Shown: positions 1-10,585, counted from the stretch's first letter. The stretch: 64,000 bases of DNA from Vibrio metoecus (GCF_000696385.1 NZ_JJMN01000045.1:1-64000); one strand, 5' to 3'. Numbers and translations: made by a program. The notes: generated by a model from the letters alone, not told the origin.

Positions 1-2
1 AA

Positions 3-1202
3 TTTACGGTTATGGATTTACCGCCAATCGCACCACCAGATGCCAAAGGGCTACGTTTAATTTTGACCAGTAAAGAAGCGGGAAAACTCAGTGTGGGCGA
101 CCCCGTGATGTATGAAGGTTTTACCGTGGGACGCGTGGAAACAACCCAATTTGATGTGGAAAGTAAAAAAGCCCACTACCAACTCTTCATTTTTGCCCCC
201 TACGATAAATTGGTCAGCACTCGTTCTTTCTTCTGGCTCAATTCGGGGATTAATCTTCAACTCAATGCCGAAGGGCTTGAGTTCAGTTTAGGTTCCGTCG
301 AAAGCCTGCTTAAAGGTGGGGTGACTTTTGGCCTGTTACAAGAAGAGGACGCTGGTCAGCCGATTACTCAGCAAATGACCGAGTTTCGTTTATTTGATGA
401 TGTGAAGCAGATCCGCGAAGGTATGTACGACGACTATATCGAGTTTGTAATGATGTTTGATGAATCCGTGCGTGGGCTCAAACCTTCTGCCCCTGTCGAA
501 TATCGTGGCTTACGTATCGGTACCGTGAGCAAAGTGCCACTTCGCACTCGTACATCGAATATCGATATCAGTACCAACCGCATCCCCGTTTTGGTGCGCA
601 TTGAACTCGGTCGCCTATACGATAATTTCAACAAAGCCGATCTCCCGAACTTAAAATCGAGTATGCAACAGGAATTTTTCAAAGGACTCAAAGCCTCTTT
701 AAAAACCGGCAACTTGGTCACTGGGGCTCTGTACATCGACACCGATTATTACCCTGAAGAAAAGATTGACGGGCTGCGGCACTTCGAAGGCTATCCCCTC
801 TTCCCAACCAAACAAGGTGGGTTTGCTGAAGTTCAAAAACAAGTAACTGATTTATTGAGAAAACTCAATGGATTACCCATGGGTGATACCTTGGATTCAC
901 TCAATAACACCTTAAAAACGTCAGAGAAACTGTTAGCCTCGGCCGAACGAATTCTCAAAAAACAAGAGACACAAAATTTGCCGGCTGACATTAAAGCCAG
1001 CCTCAAGCAGCTAGAAGCAACGCTGGGCGGTTTTGGCCCAGAATCAACCGTGTACCATGAACTGGAAACCACGCTTAAAGAACTCAATCAAGTCATGGCC
1101 GAATTTAAGCCTGTATTGCGCACAATTAATGAGAAACCGAATGCTTTAATCTTTGGTGACAGTGACGCAACAGATCCGATTCCGGCGAAAGGAAAACAAT
1201 AA
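3..1202 (+). CDS. pqiB: PqiB-like MCE-domain protein, C-terminal part (cut by left edge)
   Basis: The open frame enters from the left edge, so the N-terminus (membrane anchor and first MCE domain in this family) lies outside. Two MCE/MlaD-type repeats are visible, each with a 'G..V.Y.G..VG.V' core, at about residues 10-50 and 145-185 of the visible part. A helical C-terminal tail follows. PqiB proteins form periplasm-spanning tubes for lipid traffic between the membranes. The stop shares one base with the start of the next gene, a PqiC-type lipoprotein, which supports a pqi operon. The family assignment is firm. Whether the true copy is PqiB or its paralogue YebT/LetB rests on the PqiC partner and the length. 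Confidence 0.85.
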   Translation, partial: FTVMDLPPIAPPDAKGLRLILTSKEAGKLSVGDPVMYEGFTVGRVETTQFDVESKKAHYQLFIFAPYDKLVSTRSFFWLNSGINLQLNAEGLEFSLGSVESLLKGGVTFGLLQEEDAGQPITQQMTEFRLFDDVKQIREGMYDDYIEFVMMFDESVRGLKPSAPVEYRGLRIGTVSKVPLRTRTSNIDISTNRIPVLVRIELGRLYDNFNKADLPNLKSSMQQEFFKGLKASLKTGNLVTGALYIDTDYYPEEKIDGLRHFEGYPLFPTKQGGFAEVQKQVTDLLRKLNGLPMGDTLDSLNNTLKTSEKLLASAERILKKQETQNLPADIKASLKQLEATLGGFGPESTVYHELETTLKELNQVMAEFKPVLRTINEKPNALIFGDSDATDPIPAKGKQ

Positions 1203-1780
1203 TGAACAAATGGTTATTGATGTTATTAGCCACATTATTCGTTGGTTGCAGTAGTACGCCGCAACCCAAAAACCACTTTTACCTGCTACCCAATAATCCA
1301 GCGTTAAGCGACGTAAATCAGAATAAAAACCTGCCTTTATTGATCGTTCAACCGGTAGAGCTTGCCGCTTATCTCGACACGCAAGGGATCGTCTACCGTA
1401 AGTCGGAGACGCAAGTCATCCAAGCGCGACAAAACCAATGGGCGCAACGTTTAAGCTCGCAACTTACACAGCGGGTTATCAATGAGTTACGAAAAAATTC
1501 AACACCATATTGGCCAACCGCCTTGGATACCGCCATCGCGCAACAGAAACACGCCAGACTGCAAGTAAGATTTCAGCAGTTTAATGGGTCATATACTGGA
1601 AACGCAGAAATCGCAGGAAGCTGGGTACTCTTTAATGCTCAGGGAGAAAGATCGCTTAGCCAAGAGTTTAGCTTTCAGATACCACTTGCCGATGAAGGCT
1701 ATCCCGCATTAGTGGAAGCCCTTTCTTTAGGGTTGGCACAGCTTGCTGTGCAGATACAAATAGAGTTGGTGAAACAGTAA
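1202..1780 (+). CDS. pqiC: PqiC/YmbA-type outer-membrane lipoprotein (DUF330)
   Basis: This 192-residue protein starts with a lipoprotein signal: a charged start, a hydrophobic run, then the lipobox-like FVGC with the acylated Cys at residue 16. The rest resembles the ABC-type transport auxiliary (DUF330) family, for example the FYLLP motif just after the signal and a short mixed alpha/beta body. PqiC is the outer-membrane partner of the PqiA/PqiB lipid transport complex. The start codon overlaps the pqiB stop (TAATG), which indicates translational coupling. Confidence 0.85.
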   Translation: MNKWLLMLLATLFVGCSSTPQPKNHFYLLPNNPALSDVNQNKNLPLLIVQPVELAAYLDTQGIVYRKSETQVIQARQNQWAQRLSSQLTQRVINELRKNSTPYWPTALDTAIAQQKHARLQVRFQQFNGSYTGNAEIAGSWVLFNAQGERSLSQEFSFQIPLADEGYPALVEALSLGLAQLAVQIQIELVKQ

Positions 1781-1799
1781 ACTCAGCGATTCATAAAAT

Positions 1800-1817
1800 G
1801 TATACTTGCAAGTTTAC
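1800..1817. promoter_or_regulatory. 18-bp near-palindrome upstream of vexCD, candidate TetR-family operator
   Basis: Seen: an 18-bp sequence centred on ACTTGCAAGT that matches its reverse complement at 16 of 18 positions, about 160 bp before vexC. Known: the V. cholerae vexCD (breAB) pump is repressed by the TetR-family protein BreR and induced by bile. Inference: this could be the operator. I did not recognise a published BreR motif, and the site also lies just after pqiC. Confidence 0.35.
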
Positions 1818-1850
1818 TTTTGCGCATCACTCAAGGTATGATGCGCAAAA
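1818..1850. terminator. Perfect 12-bp inverted repeat after pqiC
   Basis: TTTTGCGCATCA (1818-1829) and its exact complement (1839-1850) are separated by 9 bases. The arms begin and end in T and A runs, so the hairpin could terminate transcription in both directions. It fits the end of the pqi operon. It directly abuts the near-palindrome at 1800-1817, so a regulatory role in the vexCD promoter region is also possible. Confidence 0.55.
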
Positions 1851-1975
1851 TGTTACTTGCTACGCAGAAAATGGGCGTTAAAAGCAAGTGGATGAACCAT
1901 GCTGAATACACAGCTATTCATCAGATACTGATACGAAATCCATCTTCCCGATGAGACATTGAGGAGCAACATATT

Positions 1976-3070
1976 ATGACTCGGCCTTTCATTCGTTCTG
2001 TCATCACTAAACGCACGTTATTGAGTGTGGTTGTGGGTTCAGCGTTACTGCTAGCCGGTTGTGGCGAAGCACCACAAGTCAGCACTCCAGCCCCGATCAT
2101 CAAGCCAGCATTGACTGAAATTGTCGCTAGCCAACAAGCTTCCGATCTGACCTTTAACGGAGTCGTCAGAGCCGCGCAACGTGCTGATCTCGCTTTCCGC
2201 ATCAGTGGCCGTCTCACGGATATCGCCGTCAAAGAAGGCGACCAAGTGAAAAAGGGGCAATTGCTTGCTACCCTCGATTCTAGAGATGCCAAAACGGCAT
2301 TGGAAGCCGCTCAACTTGAGCTGAAAAACACCGAGCAAGAATACCGCCGCGCGAAAGCGGTGTTCGAGAAGACCCAAGCCATTTCTAAAGCTGAGTTAGA
2401 TAAAGTCACTAACCGCTATGATCTGGCGAAGAACCGTGTGGAAGAAGCAAAACGCAAACTGGAGTACACCCAAATCACCGCCCCGTTTGACGGCATCATC
2501 AGTGAAAAGGTGGTGGAAAACTTTGCTCAAATACAAGCCAATCAAGTGATCATGACGCTGCAAGACCTAAATGATTTGGAAGTAGCGATTGAAATTCCGC
2601 ACCGCGTGATGATTGCTGGTGTTCGCAATACCCGTGCCATTGCCGAACTTAGCGCCATTCCTAATCAGCAGTTTGATTTACAACTGCGTACCTACTCCAC
2701 TCAAGCCAGCTCTGATTCGCAAACCTATTCTGTGGTACTTGGCTTTGAAGATTTGAAAGGCTTCCGCGTCATGCCCGGCATGTCTGCCAAAGTTATCCCT
2801 GTGCAAGAGAATTCTGAGGGAGAGCGTCGCTTGATCACTCTGCCCATTACGGCACTCGTACCAGATAACCAAGGCAAACAGTATGTTTGGGTAGTAAATG
2901 CACAAAACCAAGCAGAAAAACGCTACGTTGAAATCGGTCCTACTTATAAAGACCGCGTCGTTATTCAGCAGAATCTCACCCCCGGTGAACAAGTCATCAT
3001 CGCTGGTGTTTCTAGCGTTCGAGAAGGCATGCAAGTGCGTCCGTATACTGAGAAAGACGGAGCCCAATAA
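1976..3070 (+). CDS. vexC: RND efflux periplasmic adaptor (VexC/BreA-type)
   Basis: This is a 364-residue membrane fusion protein. It has a lipoprotein signal with lipobox LAGC (Cys29), a barrel-sandwich half (AFRISGRLTDIAVKEGDQVKKG, about 72-93), a coiled-coil hairpin (about 100-160) and the returning half-motif TQITAPFDGIIS. Such adaptors link the inner-membrane RND pump to a TolC-type channel. The stop overlaps the start of the pump gene by one base (TAATG). In V. cholerae the pair next to the VPI-2 tRNA-Ser is VexCD (BreAB), a bile-salt and detergent pump. I infer the symbol from this context and from size, and other RND adaptors are possible. Confidence 0.75.
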   Translation: MTRPFIRSVITKRTLLSVVVGSALLLAGCGEAPQVSTPAPIIKPALTEIVASQQASDLTFNGVVRAAQRADLAFRISGRLTDIAVKEGDQVKKGQLLATLDSRDAKTALEAAQLELKNTEQEYRRAKAVFEKTQAISKAELDKVTNRYDLAKNRVEEAKRKLEYTQITAPFDGIISEKVVENFAQIQANQVIMTLQDLNDLEVAIEIPHRVMIAGVRNTRAIAELSAIPNQQFDLQLRTYSTQASSDSQTYSVVLGFEDLKGFRVMPGMSAKVIPVQENSEGERRLITLPITALVPDNQGKQYVWVVNAQNQAEKRYVEIGPTYKDRVVIQQNLTPGEQVIIAGVSSVREGMQVRPYTEKDGAQ

Positions 3071-6000
3071 TGGATATTGCACGTTATACCTTGGCTAAAC
3101 GCACCAGCGTTTGGGTGCTGATTGCCCTTACTTTGATTGGCGGTTACATCAGCTATTTGAAACTGGGCCGCTTTGAAGATCCTGAATTTGTGATTCGCCA
3201 AGCGGTGATCATTACTCCGTATCCGGGCGCAACGGCGCAGGAAGTATCTGATGAAGTCACAGATGTGATTGAAGGCGCGGTACAAGCACTGCAAGAGCTC
3301 AAAGAAGTGAAATCGGTTTCGATGCAAGGACGCTCTGAGGTCACCGTCGAAATCAAACTCGAATTTGCTAAATCTTCGGCTCAGTTGCAGCAAGTCTGGG
3401 ATAAGCTACGTCGCAAAGTCGCGGATGCCCAACGTCAGCTCCCTCCTGGAGCGGGGGCGCCAATTGTGAATGATGATTTCGCCGATGTGTATGCACTGTT
3501 TTATGCTGTCACCGGTGAAGGCTTTAGCGATAAGCAGTTGCAAGACTACGTTGATACTTTGCGCCGTGAACTGGTGCTCGTACCGGGCGTCGCCAAAGCC
3601 GCTACGTTAGCCGAGCAACAAGAGGCCATTTTCATCGAAATGTCCAGCGACCGAATGGCGGAATATGGCTTATCCGTCGAGCGCGTGCTGCAAGTGTTGC
3701 AAAAACAAAGTTTAGTGACGGTAGCCGGCACGGTAGACGCTAACGCGATGCGCATTCCGGTGATCCCAACCTCTAACATCAGCTCGTTTGCCGACCTTAA
3801 TAATTTACAAGTTGCGGTGGGCAGCAATAACGCCATTGTCCGTTTAGGAGATATCGCCAATATCAGTCGTGGCTACACTGAACCTGCGTCGATGCTCATG
3901 CGTTACAACGGCCAACGTGCGATTGGCTTTGGTATTTCCAACATGACTGGCGGTAACGTGGTTGAGATGGGGGATGCTGTGAAAGCGCGTCTGGCCCAAC
4001 TGGAAGATCAACGTCCACTGGGTATGGAACTGCATGTTATCTCAATGCAGTCTGACTCAGTTCGTGCTTCGGTCGCTAATTTTATCGATAACCTCATCGC
4101 AGCTGTCGCGATCGTGTTTGTGGTGTTACTTGTGTTTATGGGGGTACGCTCTGGCGTGATCATCGGCTTTGTTCTGCTGCTTACCGTAGCCGGTACCTTG
4201 TGTGTGATGTTAATCGATGACATCGCCATGCAACGTATTTCTTTAGGTGCGCTCATCATTGCCCTCGGCATGTTGGTAGACAACGCGATTGTGGTCACAG
4301 ATGGCGTACTAGTGCGATTTCAGCAAGAACCGAACGCAGATAAGCAACAAGTGGTATCCGAAGTGGTGAATGCCACAAAATGGCCACTGCTTGGTGGTAC
4401 GGTGGTGGGTATTTTTGCCTTCAGCGCGATTGGCCTTTCACCTTCTGATATGGGTGAATACGCGGGCTCTCTGTTCTGGGTGATCCTCTACTCGATGTTT
4501 TTGAGTTGGGTATTTGCGGTAACAGTAACACCGATGCTGTGTCACGACTTTTTACGGGTCAAAGCACAAACGCAACAAACCAAGCCCTCTAAAATGGTGA
4601 CGGGTTATAAAGCAGTGTTGCAGTGGGTTCTGAGCCATCGTGTCGTGAGCTGTTTCATGCTGCTTGGCACTCTGATTGCCGCAATTTGGGGCGCTCAATT
4701 TATTCCACCGGGCTTTATGCCCGAATCGCAACGCCCGCAATTTGTAGTCGATGTCTCTTTGCCTCAAGGCTCAGACATTCGTCGTACCGAACAAGTGGTG
4801 GCAAGCATTGAGAAAGACGTGGCACAGAAAGCAGGCATCACCAATATCACTAGCTTTATCGGTGGGGGTGGTCTGCGATTTATGCTCACTTATGCTCCTG
4901 AGGCACGTAACCCAAGTTACGGACAACTGCTGATCGATATTGATGACTACACCAAAATTGCGCCACTGGTGGGTGAACTACAAAGCGAGTTAGATGCGAA
5001 ATACCCAGATGCTTCGATCAAAGTGTGGAAGTTTATGCTCGGTACGTGGCGGCGGTAAGAAAATTGAAGCCGGTTTCAAAGGGCCAGACAGCCATGTGCT
5101 GCGCCAATTGGCTGAGCAAGCCAAAGCCATTATGCATAACGACCCGAACCTGATCGCGGTGCAAGATGACTGGCGTCAGCAAGTGCCGGTATTGCAGCCG
5201 GTATATTCAGCGCAAGAAGCTCAACGCCTTGGTTTGACCACACAAGAAATCAGCGCGGCGATCGCGCAAACGTTGAGTGGACGTAATGTTGGTGTGTATC
5301 GTGAAGGCAATGATTTGATCCCGCTGATTGTCCGTGCACCAGAAAGTGAACGTAACCACGAACGTGCAATTGAGAACAGTGAAGTCTTCAGTGCGCAAAC
5401 GGGCCGCTACGTTCCAGTTAGCCAGTTGGTGGACTCGATAAACACGGTCTATCAAGATGCTTTACTGCGCCGCATCAACCGCATGCCGACCATCTTAGTA
5501 CAAGCCGATCCCGCCCCAGGAGTGATGACTGCGGACGCTTTCAACCATGTACGTGAAAAAATCGAGCAGATTGAATTGCCCGCTGGCTATGAGCTGATTT
5601 GGTACGGCGAATATAAGGCATCAAACGACGCCAATGAAGGCCTAGCAATTTCAGCACCTTACGGCTTTGCAGCGATGATTCTCGCGGTGGTATTTATGTT
5701 TAACGCACTGCGTCAGCCACTCGTGATCTGGATGACGGCGCCTTTTGCCGTCGTGGGTGTCACCATTGGCCTCATCGCCTTTCAAACCCCATTCGAGTTT
5801 ATGGCGATCCTCGGCTTTTTAAGCTTGATTGGTATGATGGTGAAAAACGCAATTGTGTTAGTTGACCAGGCCGATGCTGAAATCAAAGCAGGGAAAGAAG
5901 CTTACTTCGCAATTATTGATGCTGCGGTGAGCCGCGCACGGCCAGTATTGCTCGGCGCTTTCACCACCATTTTAGGTGTAGCACCTCTGCTGGTGGACCC

Positions 6001-6121
6001 TTTCTTTAAAAGTATGGCGGTGACCATCATGTTTGGTTTGTTGTTTGCTACCATCCTCACCTTAGTGGTGATCCCACTGTTTTATGCCGTGCTGTTTCGA
6101 GTAAAAGTTGCCACAGTGTAA
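3070..6121 (+). pseudogene. vexD: RND efflux pump (VexD/BreB-type) with an apparent +1 frameshift
   Basis: Two frames together make a normal RND transporter of about 1,015 residues. The first frame runs to a stop at 5056-5058. The second carries the rest from the residues GGGKKIEAGFKGPD onward. Removing one A at 5044 (GGTACGTGG) restores GRGGGKK, so the defect is a single inserted base. Typical features are present: the TM4 acidic pair in LVDNAIVVTD, the TM10 lysine in GMMVKNAIVL, and two large periplasmic loops. The protein would be the proton-driven pump of the VexC adaptor. If the insertion is real the pump is dead. The same kind of indel recurs across the window, so a consensus error is quite possible. 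Confidence 0.8.
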
Positions 6122-6146
6122 CCGGTAAACCCAACACCCCTCAGCA

Positions 6147-6176
6147 TTAAGGCTCCTAACGGAGCCTTAATTTTTA
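6147..6176 (+). terminator. Rho-independent terminator after vexD
   Basis: A perfect 10-bp stem (TTAAGGCTCC with its complement, 6147-6156 and 6161-6170) with a 4-base loop is followed by TTTTTAT. It lies 25 bp after the vexD stop. The following 210 bp up to the EAL gene show no further gene. Confidence 0.9.
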
Positions 6177-6386
6177 TCTATCCCATTGGCGGTGTCATGC
6201 TCAATAAGCCAAACAGTAGCAACCTCAACCCCCGCGTGACTCAAAATTGATTCTAGTATATTGGCCGTTTTATCACTACAATAAATAGGGACTTGTTTAC
6301 CACGTAGGGCAATATTATTTTTGAAGATTCATGTGACCACAGAAATCGAGGAAACATGATCACATTCAAGCAGTTGGAGTGGCAGT

Positions 6387-7169
6387 ATGATCATCAGTTC
6401 AAGAGCTGAATTTAACGCACATCTTTATCAGGATGATGAAGGCTTATGGTGTGCAAAATATCATGACCTTGAACTGAGCAGTGTCTATCAACCCATCTTT
6501 GCACCATCGGGAGATATACTCGGTTTTGAAGCGTTATTAAGAATCAACCAAGCTCACACCCACGCAGCTATCGCGCCCAACCTTGTGCTCGACATTCATC
6601 AACAGTTGCTCGAAAACTGCATCAACATCGACCGCTTAAGCCGAGTCATCCATATCCGCAATTTTGCTCAAAGCACGAAAACTGCTCACAAGTTATTCCT
6701 GAATATTCTGCCTATTTCAAACGAATACAACATGTTACAAGCCTATCCTTCTGGGTTGCTTGTTGAACGGATTCGTGAATTAGGCTTATGCCCTGAGCAG
6801 ATCGTACTCGAAATCACAGAGTCCGATGCCGCCAGTGAAGAGCTGCTGCGTAAAGCTGGGGAGTATCTTAAACAGTCTGGCTTTCAAATTGCGATCGATG
6901 ACTACGGTAGTTTTGCTTCCGATATTCGGCGGGTGGATTTGATTCATCCCCACATCATTAAACTCGATAAAGGGTTATTGGATGACTATTGTCGTGGCCA
7001 AACCCATGTGTTTGATGACATTCTGCAGCTGTGTCATGCCACCCATACCCCGACGGTAATAGAAGGTATTGAATATCTTGAACAGCTGAATTTGATGAAG
7101 AATTTAGGTATTGATTATTTTCAAGGCTACTATTTGGCGCGGCCAACCGCGCTGAGTCCATTGAATTGA
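6387..7169 (+). CDS. EAL-domain cyclic-di-GMP phosphodiesterase
   Basis: This is a 260-residue stand-alone EAL domain without a sensory or membrane domain. The expected active-site landmarks are visible in order: GFEALLRI (the EAL signature), LFLNILP (Asn), EITESD, AIDDYGS (metal-binding Asp pair), IKLDKG (Lys), EGIE, and FQGYYLARP (Gln). Nothing essential looks lost, so hydrolysis of c-di-GMP is likely. A GGAG-type ribosome site sits 8 bases before the ATG. A terminator ends the gene on the right. Lowering c-di-GMP would favour motility over biofilm. The specific paralogue is not identified. Confidence 0.88.
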   Translation: MIISSRAEFNAHLYQDDEGLWCAKYHDLELSSVYQPIFAPSGDILGFEALLRINQAHTHAAIAPNLVLDIHQQLLENCINIDRLSRVIHIRNFAQSTKTAHKLFLNILPISNEYNMLQAYPSGLLVERIRELGLCPEQIVLEITESDAASEELLRKAGEYLKQSGFQIAIDDYGSFASDIRRVDLIHPHIIKLDKGLLDDYCRGQTHVFDDILQLCHATHTPTVIEGIEYLEQLNLMKNLGIDYFQGYYLARPTALSPLN

Positions 7170-7181
7170 CTAACATAAAAC

Positions 7182-7211
7182 AAAACAGCAGAGCCAAAGC
7201 CCTGCTGTTTT
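7182..7211. terminator. Bidirectional terminator between the EAL gene and pepE
   Basis: The arms AAAACAGCAGAGC and GCCCTGCTGTTTT pair with one mismatch around a CAAA loop. T runs on the right and A runs on the left let it serve both the EAL gene (plus strand) and the pepE operon (minus strand), which converge here. Confidence 0.85.
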
Positions 7212-7226
7212 CATGTTCCAATACGG

Positions 7227-7960
7227 TTAACAACCGTGCTGCATTAGCACACTCATGTCCTCACCCGCAGCAAAATACTCCGCCGTACAACCGTGACGGA
7301 ATAACTTTAATGGCGTCCCGGCAGGGCTGTGATAACGCAAAGGTTTCCCCCATCTACTTCGAACAACGTTCCCTCCGGAATACCGGCCACAATCTCGTGC
7401 GGATTTTCAATCAAGAACTCTTCAATACGCTCATCACGGGTTTCCCCCATATGTCCTGAAATTGCCGCCTCAATGTAGTGTGGGTTAATTTGAAATGGTA
7501 CTAGATTCAACGCTGGCAGAATGGCCGCCGATACAATCGGCATATCGTTCGTTGTACGAATCGTTGGGCAGGCAATGTTCGTTCCCGCACTCCAACCAAC
7601 ATAAAGTTTATTGGATTTTAAAATGGCTTGACGCAACGGACGAACCAGCCCCAAATCGTGCAGTTGTTTATTCAGCACCCAAGTGTTACCCCCACTTACA
7701 ATAAACGCATCGGCATCTTCAACGGCTTTGACTGGGTCTTCCGCGTGATGGATGCCAATAACCTGCGCACCCAGTGGGTTTAATACCTGCTCTAATTGCG
7801 CCAAACGGTCATCATAGTTCCCGCGGATCATTGCATAAGGGATGAACAAGAACCGCTTCGCACCTGTTCGTTGAATCGCCGCTTCAATCCACTCTAGACC
7901 AAACTGCAACAGTGTTTCATTGCCACTCACCTTGCCATTACTAAACAACAACATATTCAT
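7227..7960 (-). pseudogene. pepE: Dipeptidase E (PepE), apparent -1 frameshift near the C-terminus
   Basis: This is an S51 peptidase that cleaves Asp-Xaa dipeptides. The nucleophile elbow GWSAG is clear, and the fold (FIPYAM..., SGGNTW, INPHY) matches PepE. The direct frame stops at 7307 after 217 residues. A different frame continues the family C-terminus (LKLFRHGCTAEYF...) to a stop at 7227-7229. Adding one base at about 7325-7328 gives 244 residues, so I regard the short form as a frameshift product. The catalytic core is intact either way. The start overlaps the pepT stop by 4 bases (ATGA), so the two are co-translated in the order dcuC-type carrier, pepT, pepE. Confidence 0.75.
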
Positions 7961-9213
7961 AGCGCATTTTCTCCGTGATTTAACGGCTTCTCACTGGTTA
8001 GACGAATGATCTCTTGCACGACGGCACTTGCCGAATAAAGAGATTGCACAGGAAGATACTCGTAAATCGAGTGGAAATTATGTGCGCCAGTAAACAGATT
8101 TGGGCAAGGCAACCCTTTTTGTGACAATACCGCCCCATCATAGCCGCCACGCATCGGAATGGATTTCATCTCAATGCCATTTCGCTGATAGGCTTGTTTA
8201 GCAATCTCCAAAATGCCAAAACGATCGTCTTGTAAGCTGTTCGCGACGTTTTCGTAGCGATTGCTGAGTTTGATCTCCACGCCGCCCCACAGTTGTTGGC
8301 AGCTTTCTGCCAAGCTCTGTAAAAAGTCCATCCGCTGTTGATAGCCTTGTTGGGTAAAATCACGAACGTCTAGGTTCAACACGGTTTTCGCACTGTTGCC
8401 TTTGAGCTCTTTCACCCAGTAATACCCTTCACGCCCTTCGGTGTATTCCGGTGCTTCACCGGCGGGGAGCATGGCAATAAACTTGTGTGCCATCAGTAAC
8501 GAGTTTTTCAGCTTGCCTTTGGCCGACATAGGATGCGCCGACTGCCCTGTGAACGTCACCACGACATCGCCCGCATTCCAGTTTTCACAGACAAACTCGC
8601 CAATTCCACAACAATCTAAAGTGAACCCGAAATCTGCATTGAAGGCCTTTACATCAAACGCTTTGGCACCTCTTAGCCCTTGTTCTTCATCCGGTAAAAA
8701 CGCAACTTTTACTGTGCCGTGTTGTTGATCGGGATTCGCTTGAAAATATTGTAATGAATCCATAATCGCGGCAATTGCGGCTTTATCATCCGCGCCTAAT
8801 AAACTGGTTCCATCGGTCACCAGAATCTCTTGGCCTCGGTAGGCAGCCAGTTCAGGAAATTCACTTTCGCGCAGATAAATCCCTAACGCTTCGTTGAGAC
8901 AAATCGCGTCTTTTTCATGCCGTTTGATCTGCGCCCGCGTAGCATTAGATTGTTCCGCACTGGTATCTAAATGCGCGAAAAACGCGACTGTCGGGGCTTC
9001 ATGTTCAATATTGGCAGGCAATGTGGCCGTCACAATCGCAGTATCCGCAACTTGTACATCGATCAATCCAAGTTGTTCTAACTCACGCGCCAGTTGTTGC
9101 GCTAACACCATTTGGCCAGGAGATGATGGCATGATCCCTTGCGCGCCTTTGACTCGATCAGTCGTAGTATTGATTTCGGTATAACCGATAAAACGTTCGA
9201 CAATATTCATCAC
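7957..9213 (-). CDS. pepT: Peptidase T (tripeptidase, M20B)
   Basis: This 418-residue cytosolic aminotripeptidase is of full family length. Metal ligands are visible: His in FFAHLDTS, the bridging Asp in GADDKAA, the catalytic and metal Glu pair in PDEEQG, Asp in TLDCCG, and the late His in GAHNFHS. The dimerisation domain sits between them. It lies between the DcuC-family carrier (7-bp gap) and pepE (4-bp overlap). The cluster therefore looks like a unit for uptake and breakdown of small peptides or aspartate-type products. Confidence 0.93.
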   Translation of the reverse strand: MMNIVERFIGYTEINTTTDRVKGAQGIMPSSPGQMVLAQQLARELEQLGLIDVQVADTAIVTATLPANIEHEAPTVAFFAHLDTSAEQSNATRAQIKRHEKDAICLNEALGIYLRESEFPELAAYRGQEILVTDGTSLLGADDKAAIAAIMDSLQYFQANPDQQHGTVKVAFLPDEEQGLRGAKAFDVKAFNADFGFTLDCCGIGEFVCENWNAGDVVVTFTGQSAHPMSAKGKLKNSLLMAHKFIAMLPAGEAPEYTEGREGYYWVKELKGNSAKTVLNLDVRDFTQQGYQQRMDFLQSLAESCQQLWGGVEIKLSNRYENVANSLQDDRFGILEIAKQAYQRNGIEMKSIPMRGGYDGAVLSQKGLPCPNLFTGAHNFHSIYEYLPVQSLYSASAVVQEIIRLTSEKPLNHGENAL

Positions 9214-9220
9214 TACTCTC

Positions 9221-10585
9221 CTAAATAAACAGCTGTGAAGCCAGTAAAACTGTTAACAACCCGCCCGACATCGGGATCACGGTACGCTTGGCCAGATCGA
9301 TCGGCGATACATTTGCCACCGCAGCACAAGCAATAATGACCCCAGCCACCGGTGATGCTGAACGCATTAGACCCGAGGCAAGCTGCATTGGCATCGCTAC
9401 TGCCGCAATCGGTGCGCCAACTTGTGAAGCGACTTCTGGTGCAAGGTTGGAGAAACTGAAGAAAGAGGCGTTGCCTGAGCCTGAAAGCAAAGTGACCAAA
9501 ACAATAATCGAAACTAGCACCAGAACCATGGCGATGTAGCCAAACCCTAAGCTAGAGGCAGAATCGAGTAATAAGCTGATAAAGCCGATCGTTTCGAGCC
9601 CCATAACAAACACTTGAGCCGCGATGATCAAGCTCACCACGCTGGCAAATACGCCTCCCATACCATCGAGATACACGCGTAAAGAAGCAGCAACTTTTTT
9701 GCCATCACGCGTTAAAGCAAAATCAAACACCATAGAGACAAACAACGCGATGAACATCGCCGTGACCACATTCATCTTAACCGTATCAATGCCAAATTGG
9801 CTGAACGTCAGTAGCAGCATCAACGGCAGTATAGGAAAGATCGCAAACCACTTGGGAACGATACGTTTGTTTCTTTTTTCCTGAATATTGAATTCACTTT
9901 GAATGCCTTTTTCCGCATCTTTACGGTCAAAATAGCGTTGGCAGATAAAATGCAAGCTCGCAATCACCACCATCGCAACAACAGATACTTGTAGCTGATA
10001 GCTCACAAAATAGGTCGCCACTTCAATCCCTGACACTTCCGCCGCTTTGTTTGCTGCCGAGGAGGCCGGCCCTAAGTCTAAGCAGCCAGTGGTTGCCACC
10101 ACAGCCGCAGCCGCAGCAGGGTTACACCCCACCCCAACTAAAACTGGGTACATCGCCACCAACAAAAGCAGAGATAACCCCGTCGCACTTGGAATAAAAA
10201 TGTTAATAAGCTGTCCGGTGATATAAGCCATCGCCAAAACTAAATAGGGATTCTTAATGTACGACAATGGTTTCGTTGCCATTTGCACCATCGCGTTAGC
10301 GGCACCAATATGACTCATGTATTTTGAAAAACCACCCACCGCCATAATAATCAGGCCCAATTTGGCGAGTGTAGACGATGAAATAACATGGATAATTTCA
10401 AAAAAATCCACCATCACAGAGCCCGTTGTTTTGCTCCCTTTCGGCATAAAATCCGCATCACCATTGATGACACCAAGCATAATCATAAATAAACCCGCAA
10501 GCAGCAAAACTGCCTGAGTGTTATATTTTTTTATAATAAAATACCCGACTAGAAAAATAATAGGTATAGCTAAGTATGTAATCAT
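9221..10585 (-). CDS. DcuC-family C4-dicarboxylate carrier
   Basis: This is a 454-residue polytopic membrane protein with about 12 hydrophobic segments. DcuC-type landmarks include the conserved stretches GCLDLGPASSAANKAAE and LLSGSGNASFFSFSN. DcuC proteins move fumarate, succinate or related C4-acids, and several relatives have unknown substrates. The neighbouring pepT and pepE, the latter an Asp-dipeptidase, suggest an aspartate- or dicarboxylate-linked substrate. That part is inference. An RpiR-type regulator gene lies just upstream on the same strand. Confidence 0.8.
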   Translation of the reverse strand: MITYLAIPIIFLVGYFIIKKYNTQAVLLLAGLFMIMLGVINGDADFMPKGSKTTGSVMVDFFEIIHVISSSTLAKLGLIIMAVGGFSKYMSHIGAANAMVQMATKPLSYIKNPYLVLAMAYITGQLINIFIPSATGLSLLLLVAMYPVLVGVGCNPAAAAAVVATTGCLDLGPASSAANKAAEVSGIEVATYFVSYQLQVSVVAMVVIASLHFICQRYFDRKDAEKGIQSEFNIQEKRNKRIVPKWFAIFPILPLMLLLTFSQFGIDTVKMNVVTAMFIALFVSMVFDFALTRDGKKVAASLRVYLDGMGGVFASVVSLIIAAQVFVMGLETIGFISLLLDSASSLGFGYIAMVLVLVSIIVLVTLLSGSGNASFFSFSNLAPEVASQVGAPIAAVAMPMQLASGLMRSASPVAGVIIACAAVANVSPIDLAKRTVIPMSGGLLTVLLASQLFI

